From: an uncultured Beijerinckiaceae bacterium
GTDB taxonomy: Bacteria; Pseudomonadota; Alphaproteobacteria; Rhizobiales; Beijerinckiaceae
Direction of reading: 5' to 3'
DNA length: 6,014 bases
Assembly: GCA_937863205.1 (NCBI GenBank)
Contig: CALMGA010000252.1
Location: forward strand, 1-6,014
The notes beneath the pieces were generated by a model that ran no database searches, was not told the origin of the DNA, and saw only the letters and a program-made list of their open reading frames with translations. Made by a program: the position numbers and the translations under genes. Shown here piece by piece: positions 5,413 through 6,014 of the stretch. Within the stretch, counting starts at the first letter, position 1, and the number at the start of each line of letters is the position of its first letter.

Positions 5413-5434
5413 TGTGAACCGGCGCGACGATTGA
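5285..5434 (+). pseudogene. IS3-family transposase OrfB, N-terminal fragment
   Basis: In the -1 frame relative to OrfA, GTG 5285 overlaps its stop (gtga) and opens VSPARRRLCIEHVRRQFAVS, then ERRVCAALGQHRSTQRRTPR and GRD. This is the N-terminal helical HTH_21 region of OrfB. Family-like sequence ends at GRD (5411-5413). The following VNRRDD and the TGA at 5432-5434 come from the end of the inserted IS21-type element. The whole rve/DDE catalytic domain, normally over 200 residues, is missing, so the fragment is inactive. Confidence 0.85.
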
Positions 5435-5563
5435 CCCCGTATAGGCGTCGAAGGCTGACCCCATTCAACTCAGCGTAAGTAGCTCTGGAGCCTCAGAAAT
5501 AGGGTATCAAACCGGGGTCTGCCTTCGGCGCCGATTGGGGGTCAAAGGCCGCGCCGAATGACA
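5413..5563. mobile_element. 151-bp mini-element with IS21-type inverted repeats
   Basis: The left arm 5413-5462 and the reverse complement of 5514-5563 agree at 39 of 50 positions. Both begin TGT, and both carry ttgacccc (5431-5438; complement of 5538-5545) and a second gacccc 24 bases further in (5456-5462; complement of 5514-5520). Paired terminal repeats at fixed spacing are typical of IS21-family ends. Only 51 bp lie between the arms, with no istA or istB. Both flanking genes stop being recognisable exactly at 5412 and 5564, which supports the boundaries. The 6-bp flanks (ccggga and gctccg) are not a direct repeat, so it is either a non-autonomous element followed by a rearrangement or the joined ends of a deleted IS21 element. 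Confidence 0.7.
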
Positions 5564-6014
5564 GCTCCGCCTCGATCGGCTGAAGCCGCTCCCACGCGTC
5601 GAGCAGCACCGACAGGCCGCGGTAGGGCGTGCTGGCGTAGGCCAGCCTCGGCCGGCGGCGCGGTGCATGGGGCCGGTCGAGCGGCGGCACGTCGGTGGCG
5701 TTGCGGATCACCGTGCAGCGCTCCGCGGCCAAGCCGAAGCGCTTGAGGTATCGCGCCCGCTGCCAGTCCGAGACGAAGACGAAGCGGTCGACGCGCGCCG
5801 CCCGGTCGCGATCGTCGAGCCACTGCACCGCCTGCTGATCAACGTCGTGCTGGATCCACACCACCAGCGGCCGGGCGTCGAGCGCGCCGGGGTCGTAGCT
5901 CGTCACGCACAGGTTGACGCGGTCGAGTTCGGCCCCGAGCCGGGCGCGCAATCCGTCCAGCATCAGCTCGGTGCCGCCGAGCGGCCGCTCCGGCCGCCAC
6001 GCCGGGTCCGGCTC
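5493..6014 (-). pseudogene. GT4-like glycosyltransferase, truncated
   Basis: The gene enters from the right edge, in frame without a break (EPDPAWRPERPLGGTELMLD at the edge), so ATG 5963 is internal and the true start is outside the window. GGTE is an N-terminal nucleotide-loop motif of GT-B glycosyltransferases. The following VVWIQHDVDQQAVQWLDD and FVFVSDWQRARYLKRFGL, then CTVIRNATDVPP, match the acceptor domain and inter-domain linker of GT4 enzymes. RPRLAYASTPYRGLSVLLDA, then WERLQPIEAEL, begins the donor domain. Host sequence ends at the Leu codon at 5564. The last 22 residues (SFGAAFDPQSAP onward to TGA 5495-5493) are encoded by the IS21-type element. The donor-binding region and its E-x7-E-type motif are gone, so the enzyme should be dead. 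It probably acted in making a surface polysaccharide or glycoconjugate. Confidence 0.85.
5524..5545. repeat. Second copy of the IS21-end motif found at 57-78
   Basis: These 22 bases match 57-78 at 21 positions, in the same orientation; the only difference is c at 5526 against g at 59. The two copies lie about 5.47 kb apart as direct repeats that bracket nearly the whole window. Sequence on either side is only loosely similar, so they are ends of related but different IS21-type elements. Confidence 0.85.

Noticed and set aside
4911..5468. Minus-strand frame of 185 codons across the IS3 element
   Set aside because: It lies opposite a well-recognised OrfA and the OrfB fragment and crosses two transposon junctions, so it cannot be one ancestral gene.
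1..6014. CRISPR array, tRNA or rRNA genes, toxin-antitoxin pair, phage genes
   Set aside because: No regularly spaced repeats, no tRNA-like cloverleaf arms and no rRNA-like tracts were seen. The small genes lack recognisable toxin, antitoxin or phage motifs.

Overview
The DNA is GC-rich, with strong G/C preference at third codon positions, and its hypothetical proteins, regulator and transposon types look alphaproteobacterial. A sphingomonad or a Methylobacterium/Acetobacteraceae-like genome would fit, but I cannot fix a genus. No rRNA, tRNA, CRISPR array or replication gene is visible. The window is an accessory region: a short stretch of small, mostly unnamed host genes lies between two clusters of broken insertion sequences. 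No transposase in it is intact.

Left edge (1-584): the right end of an IS21-family element (to about 97) abuts the C-terminal part of an IS630-family DDE transposase, whose own right end seems to lie at about 584. The IS630 element joins directly onto an open reading frame that has lost its start (585-1010), followed 1 bp later by a second small gene (1012-1275). Middle (1435-3455): two minus-strand genes, a single-pass membrane peptide (2035-2247) and a secreted protein (1435-1983), diverge from a plus-strand regulator with two winged-helix-like segments (2478-3455) across a 230-bp, relatively AT-rich spacer. This looks like a regulator with its envelope targets. Two small unrecognised genes follow (3506-3742, 3755-4054), then a clear DUF892/YciF-type ferritin-like protein (4194-4691) with a good ribosome binding site.

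Right edge (about 4763-6014): this is a chain of nested transposon scars. A second IS630 fragment is cut by the left end of an IS3-family element (from 4943). That element's orfA is complete but its orfB is cut at 5412 by a 151-bp element (5413-5563) with 50-bp IS21-type inverted repeats and only 51 bp between them. The other side of the 151-bp element cuts a minus-strand GT4-like glycosyltransferase gene that runs off the window. The glycosyltransferase has lost its C-terminal sugar-nucleotide-binding half.

I do not see a convincing new multi-gene system. The most interesting items are the 151-bp IS21-ended mini-element, the divergent regulator/membrane/secreted gene set, and the odd start of the regulator, where a 26-codon reading frame overlaps a TTG start.
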